Assembly (NCBI RefSeq): GCF_024622045.1
Contig: NZ_JANKBP010000005.1
DNA: 64,000 nt
Source of the DNA: Rodentibacter caecimuris
Lineage (GTDB): Bacteria > Pseudomonadota > Gammaproteobacteria > Enterobacterales > Pasteurellaceae
Reading direction: 5' to 3' (one strand)
Part shown: piece by piece, positions 50,593 to 59,820 of the stretch
Numbering within the stretch: the first letter of the stretch is position 1
Layout: each line of letters begins with the position of its first letter
Made by a program: the position numbers and the translations under genes
The notes under the pieces: model-generated
What the model was told of the DNA's origin: nothing
Databases searched by the model: none
What the model saw: the letters and a program-made list of their open reading frames with translations, nothing else

Positions 50593-53217
50593 ATGAAAAC
50601 GACAGCGGAAATTAGACAATCGTTCCTTAATTTCTTTCATAGTAAAGAACACCAAGTGGTCGCAAGTAGCTCGCTTGTACCTGAAAATGATCCAACGTTA
50701 CTTTTTACCAATGCGGGAATGAACCAATTCAAAGATGTATTCTTAGGTTTGGACAAACGCCCTTATTCGCGTGCGACAACGGCTCAACGTTGTGTGCGTG
50801 CCGGTGGTAAACATAATGATTTAGAAAACGTAGGTTATACCGCTCGCCACCATACTTTTTTTGAAATGTTGGGTAACTTCAGCTTTGGTGATTACTTTAA
50901 ACATGATGCGATTAATTTTGCTTGGGAATTTTTAACTTCACCACAATGGCTTTGCTTACCGAAAGAAAAATTGTGGGTAACCATTTATGAAACGGATAAT
51001 GAAGCCTACGATATTTGGAATAAAGAAGTTGGCGTGCCAGCAGAGCACATTATCAGAATTGGGGATAATAAAGGCGCACCTTATGCCTCGGATAATTTCT
51101 GGGCAATGGGAGATACCGGCCCTTGCGGTCCTTGTACTGAAATTTTCTATGATCATGGTGAACATATTTGGGGTGGACCTCCAGGCTCACCGGAAGAAGA
51201 CGGCGATCGTTACATCGAAATTTGGAATGTTGTATTCATGCAATACAATCGTTTGGCTGATGGAACAATGGAAAAATTACCACGTCCATCAGTGGATACC
51301 GGTATGGGCTTAGAGCGTATTGCCGCCGTGCTACAACATGTCAATTCAAACTACGATATTGATATTTTTAAAACATTAATCGCAAAAACCGCAGAAATTG
51401 TTGGCACAACCGATCTAGCCAATAAATCACTCCGTGTAATTGCCGACCATATTCGTTCTTGTGCCTACTTAATTGCAGATGGCGTCATACCATCGAATGA
51501 AGGACGAGGTTATGTATTACGTCGCATTATTCGCCGTGCTGTGCGTCATGGACACTTACTTGGTGCAAAAGAAGCATTTTTCTACAAATTGGTACCCACT
51601 TTGATTGAAGTAATGGCGGAAGCCGGTCAAGATATCAAAGAAAAACAAGCAAATGTCGAAAAATTACTGCGTTTGGAAGAAGAGCAGTTTGCTCGCACAT
51701 TGGAGCGAGGTTTAACCCTTTTAGATGAAGCACTTTCTGAAGTGAAAGATGGTGTGCTTTCCGGTGAAATCGCTTTCAAACTTTATGATACCTATGGTTT
51801 CCCATTGGATTTAACCGCTGATGTATGTCGTGAGCGTAATATTACTATTGATGAAGCGGGATTTGAACGTGAAATGGCAGCGCAGCGCACTCGTGCCCAA
51901 GCAGCAAGCCAGTTCGGTGTAGATTACAATAATGTCATTCGTGTTGAGGGCGAAACACAATTTGAAGGCTATACCGAATCGGAATCTTTAGCAAAAATCA
52001 CCGCACTTTTCCATGACGGCAAATCGGTAGAACAGATCTCCTCCGGTCAAAGTGCTGTAGTTGTATTAGAAAATACACCATTTTATGCAGAATCAGGCGG
52101 CCAAATTGGCGACAGTGGTTACTTAACTATAGAAGGCGTTGCTTTTAATGTGAAAGACACCCAAAAATATGGTCAAATATTTGGACATATTGGTGAATTA
52201 GAGCAAGGATCATTGTCCGTTGGACAAACTGTGAAAGCGGTAGTAGATATTGAGCGCCGTAACCAAACCGCACTTAACCACTCTGCAACACACTTGCTAC
52301 ATGCTGCCTTACGCCAACTATTAGGAACTCATGTTGCACAAAAAGGTTCTCTTGTTTCAGAAGCAGCCTTACGTTTTGATTTTTCACATCCGGAAGCACT
52401 GAATAAAGAACAGATCTCGGAAATAGAACGCCTTGTAAACCAAAAAATACGCGCAAATTTCCCAATTCAAACAGAGATTATGGGAATTGAAGTCGCAAAA
52501 GAAAAAGGGGCTATGGCACTGTTTGGTGAAAAATATGGCGATCAGGTTCGAGTATTAACAATGGGAGATTTCTCTATTGAACTATGTGGAGGTATTCACG
52601 CAAAACGAACCGGAGATATAGGTTTATTTAAAATTACAACAGAAACGGCTGTTGCTGCAGGAATTCGCCGAATCGAAGCAGTAACCGCAGAAAATGCGAT
52701 CAATTGGATATTAAAACAACAGGATATTTTGAACCAAAGTACAGAATTGCTAAAATCAGATACAAATACTCTTGTAGATAAAATCCAGCAACTTCAGGAT
52801 AAAGCAAAGAAACTAGAGAAAGAACTTCAAAGTTTAAAAGAAAAAGCAGCAGTACAGGCTGGCTCTGATTTAGTCAAAAGTGCGGTCAAAATTAATAATG
52901 TTTCCGTTATCCTTCGTCAATTAGATGGTGTTGAGACAAAATCACTGCGGGTGCTGGTTGATGATTTAAAAAATCAGCTTGGTTCCGGTGTTATTGTGTT
53001 TGCATCTATTTTGGATGAAAAAGTTAATCTTATTGTTGGTGTAACAAAAGATTTAACCACTAAAATAAAAGCCGGTGAGCTTGTGAATTTAATGGCGCAG
53101 CAGGTTGGCGGTAAAGGTGGCGGTCGCCCGGATATGGCAATGGCAGGAGGCTCCCAACCGGAAAATGTGACAGAAGCCTTAATTGTTGCCCAGAGCTGGC
53201 TAAATGAAAATCTGTAG
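50593..53217 (+). CDS. alaS: Alanyl-tRNA synthetase
   Basis: 874 residues from the second of two adjacent ATG codons (50590 is the alternative). Class II catalytic core at the N terminus (TNAGMNQFKDVFLG, ARHHTFFEMLGNFSFGDYF), then the tRNA-binding region, the editing domain with zinc ligands (HSATHLLHAAL near residue 560 and CGGIHAKRTGDIG near 660), and the C-terminal C-Ala coiled coil and glycine-rich end. It charges tRNA-Ala and clears mischarged Ser/Gly. csrA follows, as in E. coli, but recA-recX is not upstream here (it is at 15.7 kb). Confidence 0.97.
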   Translation: MKTTAEIRQSFLNFFHSKEHQVVASSSLVPENDPTLLFTNAGMNQFKDVFLGLDKRPYSRATTAQRCVRAGGKHNDLENVGYTARHHTFFEMLGNFSFGDYFKHDAINFAWEFLTSPQWLCLPKEKLWVTIYETDNEAYDIWNKEVGVPAEHIIRIGDNKGAPYASDNFWAMGDTGPCGPCTEIFYDHGEHIWGGPPGSPEEDGDRYIEIWNVVFMQYNRLADGTMEKLPRPSVDTGMGLERIAAVLQHVNSNYDIDIFKTLIAKTAEIVGTTDLANKSLRVIADHIRSCAYLIADGVIPSNEGRGYVLRRIIRRAVRHGHLLGAKEAFFYKLVPTLIEVMAEAGQDIKEKQANVEKLLRLEEEQFARTLERGLTLLDEALSEVKDGVLSGEIAFKLYDTYGFPLDLTADVCRERNITIDEAGFEREMAAQRTRAQAASQFGVDYNNVIRVEGETQFEGYTESESLAKITALFHDGKSVEQISSGQSAVVVLENTPFYAESGGQIGDSGYLTIEGVAFNVKDTQKYGQIFGHIGELEQGSLSVGQTVKAVVDIERRNQTALNHSATHLLHAALRQLLGTHVAQKGSLVSEAALRFDFSHPEALNKEQISEIERLVNQKIRANFPIQTEIMGIEVAKEKGAMALFGEKYGDQVRVLTMGDFSIELCGGIHAKRTGDIGLFKITTETAVAAGIRRIEAVTAENAINWILKQQDILNQSTELLKSDTNTLVDKIQQLQDKAKKLEKELQSLKEKAAVQAGSDLVKSAVKINNVSVILRQLDGVETKSLRVLVDDLKNQLGSGVIVFASILDEKVNLIVGVTKDLTTKIKAGELVNLMAQQVGGKGGGRPDMAMAGGSQPENVTEALIVAQSWLNENL

Positions 53218-53226
53218 TACAATCCT

Positions 53227-53253
53227 TGGTTGGTCGGATGCCAACCATTTTTT
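53227..53253 (+). terminator. alaS terminator
   Basis: Perfect 7-bp stem TGGTTGG/CCAACCA (53227-53233 with 53241-53247) and six T. It separates alaS from csrA. Confidence 0.88.
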
Positions 53254-53297
53254 GATTGATAGGGATATCTAATAAATGCGACCTAGGGAGATAAAAG

Positions 53298-53492
53298 ATG
53301 TTAATCTTAACTCGTAAAGTTGGCGAAAGTGTACTTATTGGAGACGATATTTCTATCACAGTTTTAAGTGTTCGCGGAAACCAAGTAAAGCTTGGCGTAC
53401 AAGCACCTAAAGAAGTATCTGTTCACCGAGAAGAGATTTACCAACAAATAAAAAAGAAACAAGATGAACCATCTTCTGATGATTTATCTTAA
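53298..53492 (+). CDS. csrA: Carbon storage regulator CsrA
   Basis: 64 residues of the RNA-binding CsrA/RsmA family. The RNA-contacting N terminus MLILTRKVGES and the conserved segment GVQAPKEVSVHREEIY are intact. It binds GGA motifs in mRNA leaders and changes translation or stability; its own leader here contains GGGATAT and AGGGAGA, which could allow autoregulation. AGGGAG serves as ribosome site. galU follows after 19 bp and may be co-transcribed. Confidence 0.96.
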   Translation: MLILTRKVGESVLIGDDISITVLSVRGNQVKLGVQAPKEVSVHREEIYQQIKKKQDEPSSDDLS

Positions 53493-53511
53493 TTATTATG
53501 GATTTTAATAT

Positions 53512-54399
53512 ATGAAAGTGATCATTCCTGTTGCCGGTTTAGGCACTCGTATGTTACCTGCCACGAAGGCAATTCCAAAAGAAATGCTTACATTGGTAGA
53601 CAAACCATTAATCCAATATGTAGTAAGTGAATGTGTTGCTGCCGGTATTAAAGAGATTGTGCTCGTTACTCATTCATCAAAAAATGCTATAGAAAACCAT
53701 TTCGATACATCTTTTGAACTTGAAACAATGTTGGAAAAGCGTGTAAAACGCCAACTTTTAGAGGAAGTTCGTTCTATCTGTCCTAAAGATGTAACCCTTA
53801 TACATGTACGTCAAGGTAATGCAAAGGGTTTAGGGCATGCTGTATTATGTGGACGTCCAGTAGTAGGCAATGAACCTTTTGCTGTTGTGCTACCGGATGT
53901 ACTACTTGCCGATTTTAGCGCAAATCAAAAAAAAGAAAATTTGTCCGCTATGATTAAACGTTTTAATGATACTCGATCCAGTCAAATCATGGTGGCTCCC
54001 GTCAATCAGGAAGAAGTGAGTAGTTATGGTATTGTTGATTGCGGCAATGTAGAAGTAAAAGATGGGGAAAGTGCTAAAATTGAAAACATTGTTGAAAAAC
54101 CTTCAATTGAAGATGCCCCATCTAACCTTGCGGTAGTCGGTCGTTATGTATTTTCTTCTGCGATTTGGGATTTATTAGAAAAGACCCCAGTTGGAGTAGG
54201 CGATGAAATTCAATTAACCGATGCGATTGATATGCTTATTGAGAAAGAAAATGTCGAAGCATTCCATATGACCGGTACCTCTTTTGATTGCGGTGATAAA
54301 ATCGGTTACATGCAGGCCTTTGTTGAATACGGTATTCGACATGAAAAATTAGGTAAAGATTTTAAAATATTTATTAAAAACCTTGCCAAGAGCTTATAA
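53512..54399 (+). CDS. galU: UTP-glucose-1-phosphate uridylyltransferase
   Basis: 295 residues; makes UDP-glucose for lipooligosaccharide and other glycans. Nucleotide-binding motif VAGLGTRMLPATKAIPKEML (about residues 7-26), DKPLIQYV, and the substrate-binding FDCGDKIGYMQA near residue 262. It is close behind csrA, so probably in the same message. A strong terminator follows. Confidence 0.96.
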   Translation: MKVIIPVAGLGTRMLPATKAIPKEMLTLVDKPLIQYVVSECVAAGIKEIVLVTHSSKNAIENHFDTSFELETMLEKRVKRQLLEEVRSICPKDVTLIHVRQGNAKGLGHAVLCGRPVVGNEPFAVVLPDVLLADFSANQKKENLSAMIKRFNDTRSSQIMVAPVNQEEVSSYGIVDCGNVEVKDGESAKIENIVEKPSIEDAPSNLAVVGRYVFSSAIWDLLEKTPVGVGDEIQLTDAIDMLIEKENVEAFHMTGTSFDCGDKIGYMQAFVEYGIRHEKLGKDFKIFIKNLAKSL

Positions 54400-54407
54400 A
54401 AGTTATG

Positions 54408-54437
54408 AAAAGAGCGGTAAATTTTACCGCTTTTTTA
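54408..54437 (+). terminator. galU terminator
   Basis: Stem AGCGGTAA/TTACCGCT (54413-54420 with 54424-54431), three-base loop and a T run. Confidence 0.85.
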
Positions 54438-54678
54438 TTATCCTAGCCTCATAAGATACTACAAGGCAAATATAGAGCTTGATAAATTAAAGGTGAGTAT
54501 TTTTGACTGGTTTCTCTGATAGATAGCATCAAAGCTCCACAAATTTCAAATCAAACATCCTATGAACATTCAGTAAAACCTATGCTATGAGTTTTACTCT
54601 AAATTTTCTATTTTTTCGATATAAATTATATTCTATAAAAATAGAATTGATCATATCTATCCTACCTATGAACTCCAA
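54438..54678. other. AT-rich gene-free stretch between galU and rplQ
   Basis: About 240 bp between two terminators, within a gap of 332 bp. No open frame worth calling and no uptake signal. It holds an inverted repeat AGTAAAAC/GTTTTACT (54572-54579 with 54591-54598) and a small palindrome ATTCTATAAAAATAGAAT near 54636-54655. I see no clear promoter. It could hold a small RNA or be decayed DNA. Confidence 0.5.
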
Positions 54679-54712
54679 ATAATAAAAAGCTCGCAGATTC
54701 GCGAGCTTTTTT
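54679..54712 (-). terminator. Alpha operon (rplQ) terminator
   Basis: Perfect 10-bp stem AAAAGCTCGC/GCGAGCTTTT (54685-54694 with 54701-54710); on the minus strand it is followed by TTTTTATTATT. Confidence 0.9.
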
Positions 54713-54731
54713 ACTTTATTATTCAACTAAA

Positions 54732-55115
54732 TTATTCTGTCACTGTTTCTACAGCTTCTGGGCGCTCAACTAACTCAATGTAAGCCATTGGAGCATTATC
54801 ACCTGCACGGAAACCACATTTTAAAATACGGGTGTAACCACCTGCACGCTGAGCAAAACGTGGGCCCAATTCATTGAATAATTTCGCAACAGTATCAATG
54901 TTACGAGTACGAGCGAATGCCAAACGACGGTTTGCAACGCTATCTTCTTTTGCTAATGTAATTAACGGTTCAACTACACGACGTAATTCTTTAGCTTTAG
55001 GCAAAGTTGTCTTGATAATTTCGTGACTAACTAACGCACTGGCTAAATTACGGAACATCGCTTGGCGATGGCTGCTATTACGGTTTAGTTGACGACCACT
55101 CTTACGATGGCGCAT
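54732..55115 (-). CDS. rplQ: 50S ribosomal protein L17
   Basis: 127 residues starting MRHRKSGRQLNRNSSHR, the universal L17 N terminus. Sits near the peptide exit tunnel on the large subunit. Last gene of the alpha operon (rpsM-rpsK-rpsD-rpoA-rplQ), 40 bp after rpoA. Confidence 0.98.
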   Translation of the reverse strand: MRHRKSGRQLNRNSSHRQAMFRNLASALVSHEIIKTTLPKAKELRRVVEPLITLAKEDSVANRRLAFARTRNIDTVAKLFNELGPRFAQRAGGYTRILKCGFRAGDNAPMAYIELVERPEAVETVTE

Positions 55116-55155
55116 GATCTTATCCTTCTAAGAAAAACCTTAATCTATGACCAAA

Positions 55156-56139
55156 TTAGTCTTCAGCAATACTTGCTGGCGGCCAATTCTCAAGGCGCAT
55201 ACCAAGTGACAAGCCACGTGAAGCAAGTACATCCTTAATTTCAGTAAGCGATTTCTTACCGAGATTAGGTGTTTTTAATAACTCAACTTCTGTACGTTGT
55301 ACTAAGTCACCGATATAGTGAATTGTTTCTGCTTTCAAACAGTTAGCAGAACGAACTGTCAACTCTAAATCATCTACAGGACGTAATAAAATCGGATCAA
55401 ACTCCGGTTTTTCTTCCTTAATTTCAGGCTGACGAACATCACGTAAATCAACGAATGCATCAAGTTGCTCTGCTAAGATTGTTGCTGCACGACGAATTGC
55501 TTCCTCAGGATCCAACGTACCATTTGTTTCTAAATTAATAACTAATTTATCCAAGTCCGTACGTTGTTCAACACGGGCTGCTTCAACATTATAAGAAATG
55601 CTTTCAACAGGGCTATAACAAGCATCAACAAGTAAACGACCAATTGGACGTTCATCTATTTGAATGCGAGTTGAAGCTGGAACATATCCTCTACCACGCT
55701 GAACGCGAATACGCATACTAATCGAAGCATTTTCGTCAGTTAAGTGACAAATCACATGGTCTTGATTTACAATTTCAACATCCCCATCATGGGAGATATC
55801 CGCTGCAACAACAGGGCCAATTCCAGATTTATTTAGTGTCAGAATAACATCATCTTTATTCTGTACTTTGACCGCTAGACCTTTAAGGTTTAAAAGCACT
55901 TCAAGAATATCTTCTTGAACACCTTCCTTACTACTATACTCATGCAGTACTCCCTCGATCTCTACTTCAGTTACAGCACAACCCGGCATTGAAGATAGAA
56001 GAATACGACGTAATGCATTACCTAGAGTATGACCAAAGCCACGCTCTAACGGTTCAAGGATCACCTTAGCATGTGTTGAGCTAATCTGCTCAATATCTAC
56101 TAAACGTGGTTTTAAAAATTCTGTAACAGAACCCTGCAT
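55156..56139 (-). CDS. rpoA: RNA polymerase alpha subunit
   Basis: 327 residues. N-terminal domain (about 1-235) dimerises and nucleates polymerase assembly (GFGHTLGNALRRILLSSMPG). C-terminal domain (about 250-327, with SANCLKAETIHYIGDLVQRTEVELL and NLGKKSLTEIKDVL) binds UP elements and activators such as CRP and FNR. Position between rpsD and rplQ is standard. Confidence 0.98.
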   Translation of the reverse strand: MQGSVTEFLKPRLVDIEQISSTHAKVILEPLERGFGHTLGNALRRILLSSMPGCAVTEVEIEGVLHEYSSKEGVQEDILEVLLNLKGLAVKVQNKDDVILTLNKSGIGPVVAADISHDGDVEIVNQDHVICHLTDENASISMRIRVQRGRGYVPASTRIQIDERPIGRLLVDACYSPVESISYNVEAARVEQRTDLDKLVINLETNGTLDPEEAIRRAATILAEQLDAFVDLRDVRQPEIKEEKPEFDPILLRPVDDLELTVRSANCLKAETIHYIGDLVQRTEVELLKTPNLGKKSLTEIKDVLASRGLSLGMRLENWPPASIAED

Positions 56140-56170
56140 TTTATCCTCTCTTTACTTTTAAGCTTCACTA

Positions 56171-56791
56171 CTATTTAGAGTAAAGCTCAACGATCAGATG
56201 TTCATTAATATCTGCTGATAAATCAGAACGTTCAGGAATACGTTTAAAAACACCTTCCATTTTAGCTACATCAACTTCTAACCAAGTTGGCTTCTCTCTT
56301 TGTTCTGCTAATTCTAATGACGCCTTAATACGTGCTTGTTTTTTAGATTTTTCTCTAACAGCAATAACATCATTAACTGCAACTTGGAAAGATGGGATAT
56401 TCACAACACGACCATTTACCACGATCGCTTTATGACTTACTAACTGACGAGCTTCTGCTCGAGTTGCAGCAAATCCCATACGATAAACAACGTTATCTAA
56501 TCTACCTTCCAATAACACTAATAAGTTTTCACCAGTGTTACCTTTTAAACGATTCGCTTCTTTATAGTAGTTACGGAACTGACGTTCTAAAATACCATAA
56601 ATACGACGAACTTTTTGCTTTTCACGTAACTGACTACCATAGTCAGATAAACGCGGTTTACGAGCACCATGTTGACCTGGTGCTGTATCAATTTTACATT
56701 TTGAATCGATCGCACGCACACCTGATTTAAGAAATAAATCAGTGCCTTCACGACGGCTCAGCTTGAGTTTAGGGCCCAAATATCTTGCCAT
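56171..56791 (-). CDS. rpsD: 30S ribosomal protein S4
   Basis: 206 residues, starting MARYLGPKLKLSRREG, with the S4 RNA-binding domain (about 96-160, LDNVVYRMGFAATRAEARQLVSH). S4 nucleates 16S assembly and in E. coli represses the alpha operon by binding the rpsM leader; that leader is recognisable here upstream of rpsM. Confidence 0.98.
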   Translation of the reverse strand: MARYLGPKLKLSRREGTDLFLKSGVRAIDSKCKIDTAPGQHGARKPRLSDYGSQLREKQKVRRIYGILERQFRNYYKEANRLKGNTGENLLVLLEGRLDNVVYRMGFAATRAEARQLVSHKAIVVNGRVVNIPSFQVAVNDVIAVREKSKKQARIKASLELAEQREKPTWLEVDVAKMEGVFKRIPERSDLSADINEHLIVELYSK

Positions 56792-56820
56792 TTTCTTTCT
56801 CCAACTATCCTATTACGCCA

Positions 56821-57210
56821 TTAAACACGACGTTTTTTCGGTGGACGACAACCGTTATGAGGAATCGGGGTTACATCTGTAATGTTCGTGATACGGAAAC
56901 CCGCTGCATTTAATGCACGAATTGTTGACTCACGACCTGGCCCCGGACCTTTAACCATAACTTCCAAGTTCTTTAAGCCGAATTCTTTAACAATTTCAGC
57001 ACAACGTTCAGCAGCAACTTGTGCAGCAAACGGAGTTGATTTACGAGAACCACGGAAACCTGAACCACCAGCAGTTGCCCATGCTAAAGCATTGCCTTGG
57101 CGGTCGGTAATAGTAACGATTGTGTTATTGAAAGATGCGTGAATATGAGCTACGCCATCTACAACTTGTTTTTTTACACGTTTACGTGCACGAACTGGTG
57201 TTTTAGCCAT
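56821..57210 (-). CDS. rpsK: 30S ribosomal protein S11
   Basis: 129 residues of the 30S platform protein S11. The conserved segments HASFNNTIVTITDRQGN and GPGPGRESTIRAL and the C-terminal NGCRPPKKRRV are intact. Between rpsM and rpsD, with short gaps, in the alpha operon. Confidence 0.98.
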   Translation of the reverse strand: MAKTPVRARKRVKKQVVDGVAHIHASFNNTIVTITDRQGNALAWATAGGSGFRGSRKSTPFAAQVAAERCAEIVKEFGLKNLEVMVKGPGPGRESTIRALNAAGFRITNITDVTPIPHNGCRPPKKRRV

Positions 57211-57222
57211 TATTTACCCCGA

Positions 57223-57579
57223 CTATTTTTTGATCGGCTTACGAGGACCCTTACGGGTACGCGCGTTTGTTTTAGTACGTTGACCACGTACAGGTAAACT
57301 ACGACGATGGCGTAAACCACGGTAACAACCTAAGTCAAGAAGACGTTTGATGTTTAGTGTTACTTCACGACGTAAGTCACCTTCAACGGTAAATTTACCA
57401 ACTTCGTCACGCAGTTTGTCAATCTGCTCTTCAGACAACTCTCTGATCTTAACATCTTCGGCAATCCCCGCAGCAGCACAAATAGCTTTTGAACGAGTTT
57501 TACCGATACCATAAATTGCAGTTAAAGCAATTACAGTGTGTCTATGATCAGGAATGTTAATGCCTGCAATACGGGCCAC
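57223..57579 (-). CDS. rpsM: 30S ribosomal protein S13
   Basis: 118 residues starting with a GTG codon after GGAG, as in E. coli. Segments GIGKTRSKAICAAAG and the basic C-terminal tail RTKTNARTRKGPRKPIKK that reaches tRNA in the P site are clear. First gene of the alpha operon; the S4-responsive leader runs right up to its start. Confidence 0.98.
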   Translation of the reverse strand: MARIAGINIPDHRHTVIALTAIYGIGKTRSKAICAAAGIAEDVKIRELSEEQIDKLRDEVGKFTVEGDLRREVTLNIKRLLDLGCYRGLRHRRSLPVRGQRTKTNARTRKGPRKPIKK

Positions 57580-57656
57580 TATGCACTCCTATATTCTAAA
57601 TTAATTGATATTCTGATCTTGAAAAGCCCGTTTCAGGATACTCAAACAGAATATCA
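57577..57656 (-). ncRNA. Alpha operon leader (S4-binding pseudoknot ribosome site)
   Basis: On the minus strand, TTGAGTATCCTGAAACGGGC (and the TTTTCA that closes the stem) followed after an AT-rich stretch by AGGAGTGCATAGTGGCCCG is nearly identical to the E. coli alpha-operon leader. In E. coli S4 binds this nested pseudoknot and traps the ribosome at the rpsM GTG start, so excess S4 shuts down rpsM-rpsK-rpsD-(rpoA)-rplQ translation (Rfam alpha operon RBS family). Confidence 0.85.
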
Positions 57657-57676
57657 AGGATGTAAATGAGTTGGGC

Positions 57677-57705
57677 AGTATAGCTGCTCAACTGGTTCTT
57701 TGCAA
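57677..57705 (-). promoter_or_regulatory. Internal promoter for the alpha operon
   Basis: Minus strand -35 TTGCAA (57700-57705), 17-bp spacer, -10 TATACT (57677-57682), in the gap between rpmJ and rpsM. It would let rpoA and its neighbours be transcribed independently of the spc operon. Confidence 0.7.
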
Positions 57706-57719
57706 GAAAAAGTTATCAA

Positions 57720-57833
57720 TTAACCTTGACGTTGCTTATGTTTAGGGTCGCTACATAATACACGCACAACACCTTCACGTTTAACAATTTTACAGTTACG
57801 ACACATTTTCTTTACGGAAGCACGAACTTTCAT
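57720..57833 (-). CDS. rpmJ: 50S ribosomal protein L36
   Basis: 37-residue L36 translated as [20 protein letters not shown] followed by [17 protein letters not shown]. All four zinc ligands are present (Cys11, Cys14, Cys27, His32), so this is the zinc-containing C+ form. It lies after secY at the end of the spc operon, 30 bp downstream, with the alpha operon following. Confidence 0.97.
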
Positions 57834-57863
57834 TGCTTATCCTTTTTTACGTTAATTGGACAA

Positions 57864-59189
57864 TTATTGTCCTAACCCCTTGAGGTTTGCTTTTTTCAAT
57901 GCAGATTCATATTGAGACGACATTAAGTGACTTTGAACCTGTACAATGAAATCCATAATTACAACGACAACGATCAATAATGATGTTCCACCGAAGTAGA
58001 ATTTAACATCCCAAGCCGATGTCATAATATAAGGAACCAAACAGACAAACGTTACATAAAGACCACCAATTAAAGTTAGTCGGGTCATTACTTTATCAAT
58101 GTAACGCGATGTTTGCTCACCCGGTCTAATTCCTGGGATAAATGCACCAGATTTTTTTAAGTTATCTGCCGTATCACGCGGGTTATATTGCATTCCAGTG
58201 TAGAAGAAACTGAAGAAAATAATTGCAATTGCATAAACAAGCAAATATAAAGGTTGACCAGGATTCAACAGCATTGATAAATTATTCAACCACTCAAATT
58301 TATCATTTTGACCAAACCATTGCGTCAATGTTGCAGGAAATAAGATAATGCCGGATGCAAAGATTGCCGGCATTACATTTGCCATATTAACTTTTAACGG
58401 TAAATGTGTTGAATGTCCACCTAAGATCTGACGACCTTGCTGACGTTTAGCATACTCAATCCGAATTCGACGTTGTCCTCTTTCTACAAAAACAACAAAA
58501 TAAGTTACTGCAAACACAATTGCAGCTATTAGCAAAAGAACTAATGGATGCATTTGTCCTTGGCGAGCCTGCTCAATTGTTTCTAGAATAGCAGTAGGCA
58601 ATCCTGCTACAATCCCTCCGAAAACAAGAATCGAAATACCATTACCAATTCCCCTCTCTGTAATTTGTTCACCTAACCACATTAAAAATATAGTACCAGT
58701 TACTAAACTTACTATCGAGGTAAAATAAAAACTGAATCCAACATTTGGAACCAGTCCAGGTAACATATTTGGTAAACCCGTAGAGATCGCAACAGCCTGA
58801 ATAGTCGCAAAAACTACCGTGGCATAACGAGTATACTTGGTAATCTTTCTCTGACCAGCTGCTCCTTCTTTCTTCAATTCAGCTAGAGCAGGAGAAACCG
58901 TTGCTAACAATTGAATCACGATAGATGCCGAGATGTACGGCATAATCCCTAGCGCAAGAATTGATGCTCGACTTAATGCACCACCAGAGAACATGTTAAA
59001 CATATCAATGATGGTACCTTTTTGTTGTTCAACTAATTGAGCGAGTACGGCTGCATCAATACCAGGAACCGGAATAAATGAACCAATACGATAAACAATA
59101 AGTGCACCTAAAACAAAAAGCAATCTACTTCTTAGCTCACTTTTACCACTATTGGTACTTCTAGCTTGATAACCTGGTTGTTTAGCCAT
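57864..59189 (-). CDS. secY: Protein translocase channel SecY
   Basis: 441 residues, ten membrane segments, the core of the Sec translocon with SecE (6.2 kb) and SecG. The SecY signatures are clear: GSFIPVPGID near the N terminus, the ALGIMPYISASIVIQLL plug/helix-2 segment and the cytoplasmic loop GIRPGEQTSRYID. Located between rplO and rpmJ in the spc operon, as in E. coli. Confidence 0.98.
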   Translation of the reverse strand: MAKQPGYQARSTNSGKSELRSRLLFVLGALIVYRIGSFIPVPGIDAAVLAQLVEQQKGTIIDMFNMFSGGALSRASILALGIMPYISASIVIQLLATVSPALAELKKEGAAGQRKITKYTRYATVVFATIQAVAISTGLPNMLPGLVPNVGFSFYFTSIVSLVTGTIFLMWLGEQITERGIGNGISILVFGGIVAGLPTAILETIEQARQGQMHPLVLLLIAAIVFAVTYFVVFVERGQRRIRIEYAKRQQGRQILGGHSTHLPLKVNMANVMPAIFASGIILFPATLTQWFGQNDKFEWLNNLSMLLNPGQPLYLLVYAIAIIFFSFFYTGMQYNPRDTADNLKKSGAFIPGIRPGEQTSRYIDKVMTRLTLIGGLYVTFVCLVPYIMTSAWDVKFYFGGTSLLIVVVVIMDFIVQVQSHLMSSQYESALKKANLKGLGQ

Positions 59190-59196
59190 TTGCTAA

Positions 59197-59631
59197 TTAT
59201 TCCTCAATTGAACCGCCAGCAGCCTCAATTGCTGCTTTCGCACCTTTAGTCACACGTAAACCGCGAACAACTACTGCAGATTTCAACTCGCCTGCCAAAA
59301 TAACTTTAGCAAATTGAATATCCTTGGTTAAAATATTTGCAGTTTTTAGTGTTTCTAAAGTTACCACACCGTTTTCTACTTTATTCAAGTCATTCAAACG
59401 AACTTCTGCAGTAACGGCAGCTTTCATTGAAGTAAAACCAAATTTTGGTAAACGACGGTACAATGGCATTTGACCACCCTCAAAACCTCGACGAACTCCG
59501 CCACCGGTACGAGATTTTTGACCTTTATGACCACGTCCACCAGTTTTACCTAGACCAGAACCAATACCACGACCAAGGCGTTTAGAACTATGTTTTGCGC
59601 CTTCAGCCGGGGATAGAGTATTTAAACGCAT
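59197..59631 (-). CDS. rplO: 50S ribosomal protein L15
   Basis: 144 residues, starting MRLNTLSPAEGAKHSSKR with the glycine-rich stretch GIGSGLGKTGGRGHKGQKSR that threads into 23S rRNA. It ends 7 bp before secY begins. Part of the spc operon. Confidence 0.98.
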   Translation of the reverse strand: MRLNTLSPAEGAKHSSKRLGRGIGSGLGKTGGRGHKGQKSRTGGGVRRGFEGGQMPLYRRLPKFGFTSMKAAVTAEVRLNDLNKVENGVVTLETLKTANILTKDIQFAKVILAGELKSAVVVRGLRVTKGAKAAIEAAGGSIEE

Positions 59632-59634
59632 CTC

Positions 59635-59814
59635 TTACTCCTCTACTTTAACCATGTATGAAACCTGGTTAATCATTCCACGTACTGCTGGTGTATCAAT
59701 TAACTCAACTGTGTGGTGCATATGGCGAAGACCAAGACCACGCAAGGTAGCTTTATGCTTCGGTAAACGAGCAATCGAACTACGAACTTGTGTTACTTTA
59801 ATAGTTTTAGCCAT
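59635..59814 (-). CDS. rpmD: 50S ribosomal protein L30
   Basis: 59 residues, [20 protein letters not shown] and onward, the normal L30 length. A TTG two codons upstream is in frame but ATG 59814 gives the conserved N terminus. It lies between rpsE and rplO with gaps of a few bases. Confidence 0.97.
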
Positions 59815-59820
59815 TATCAA

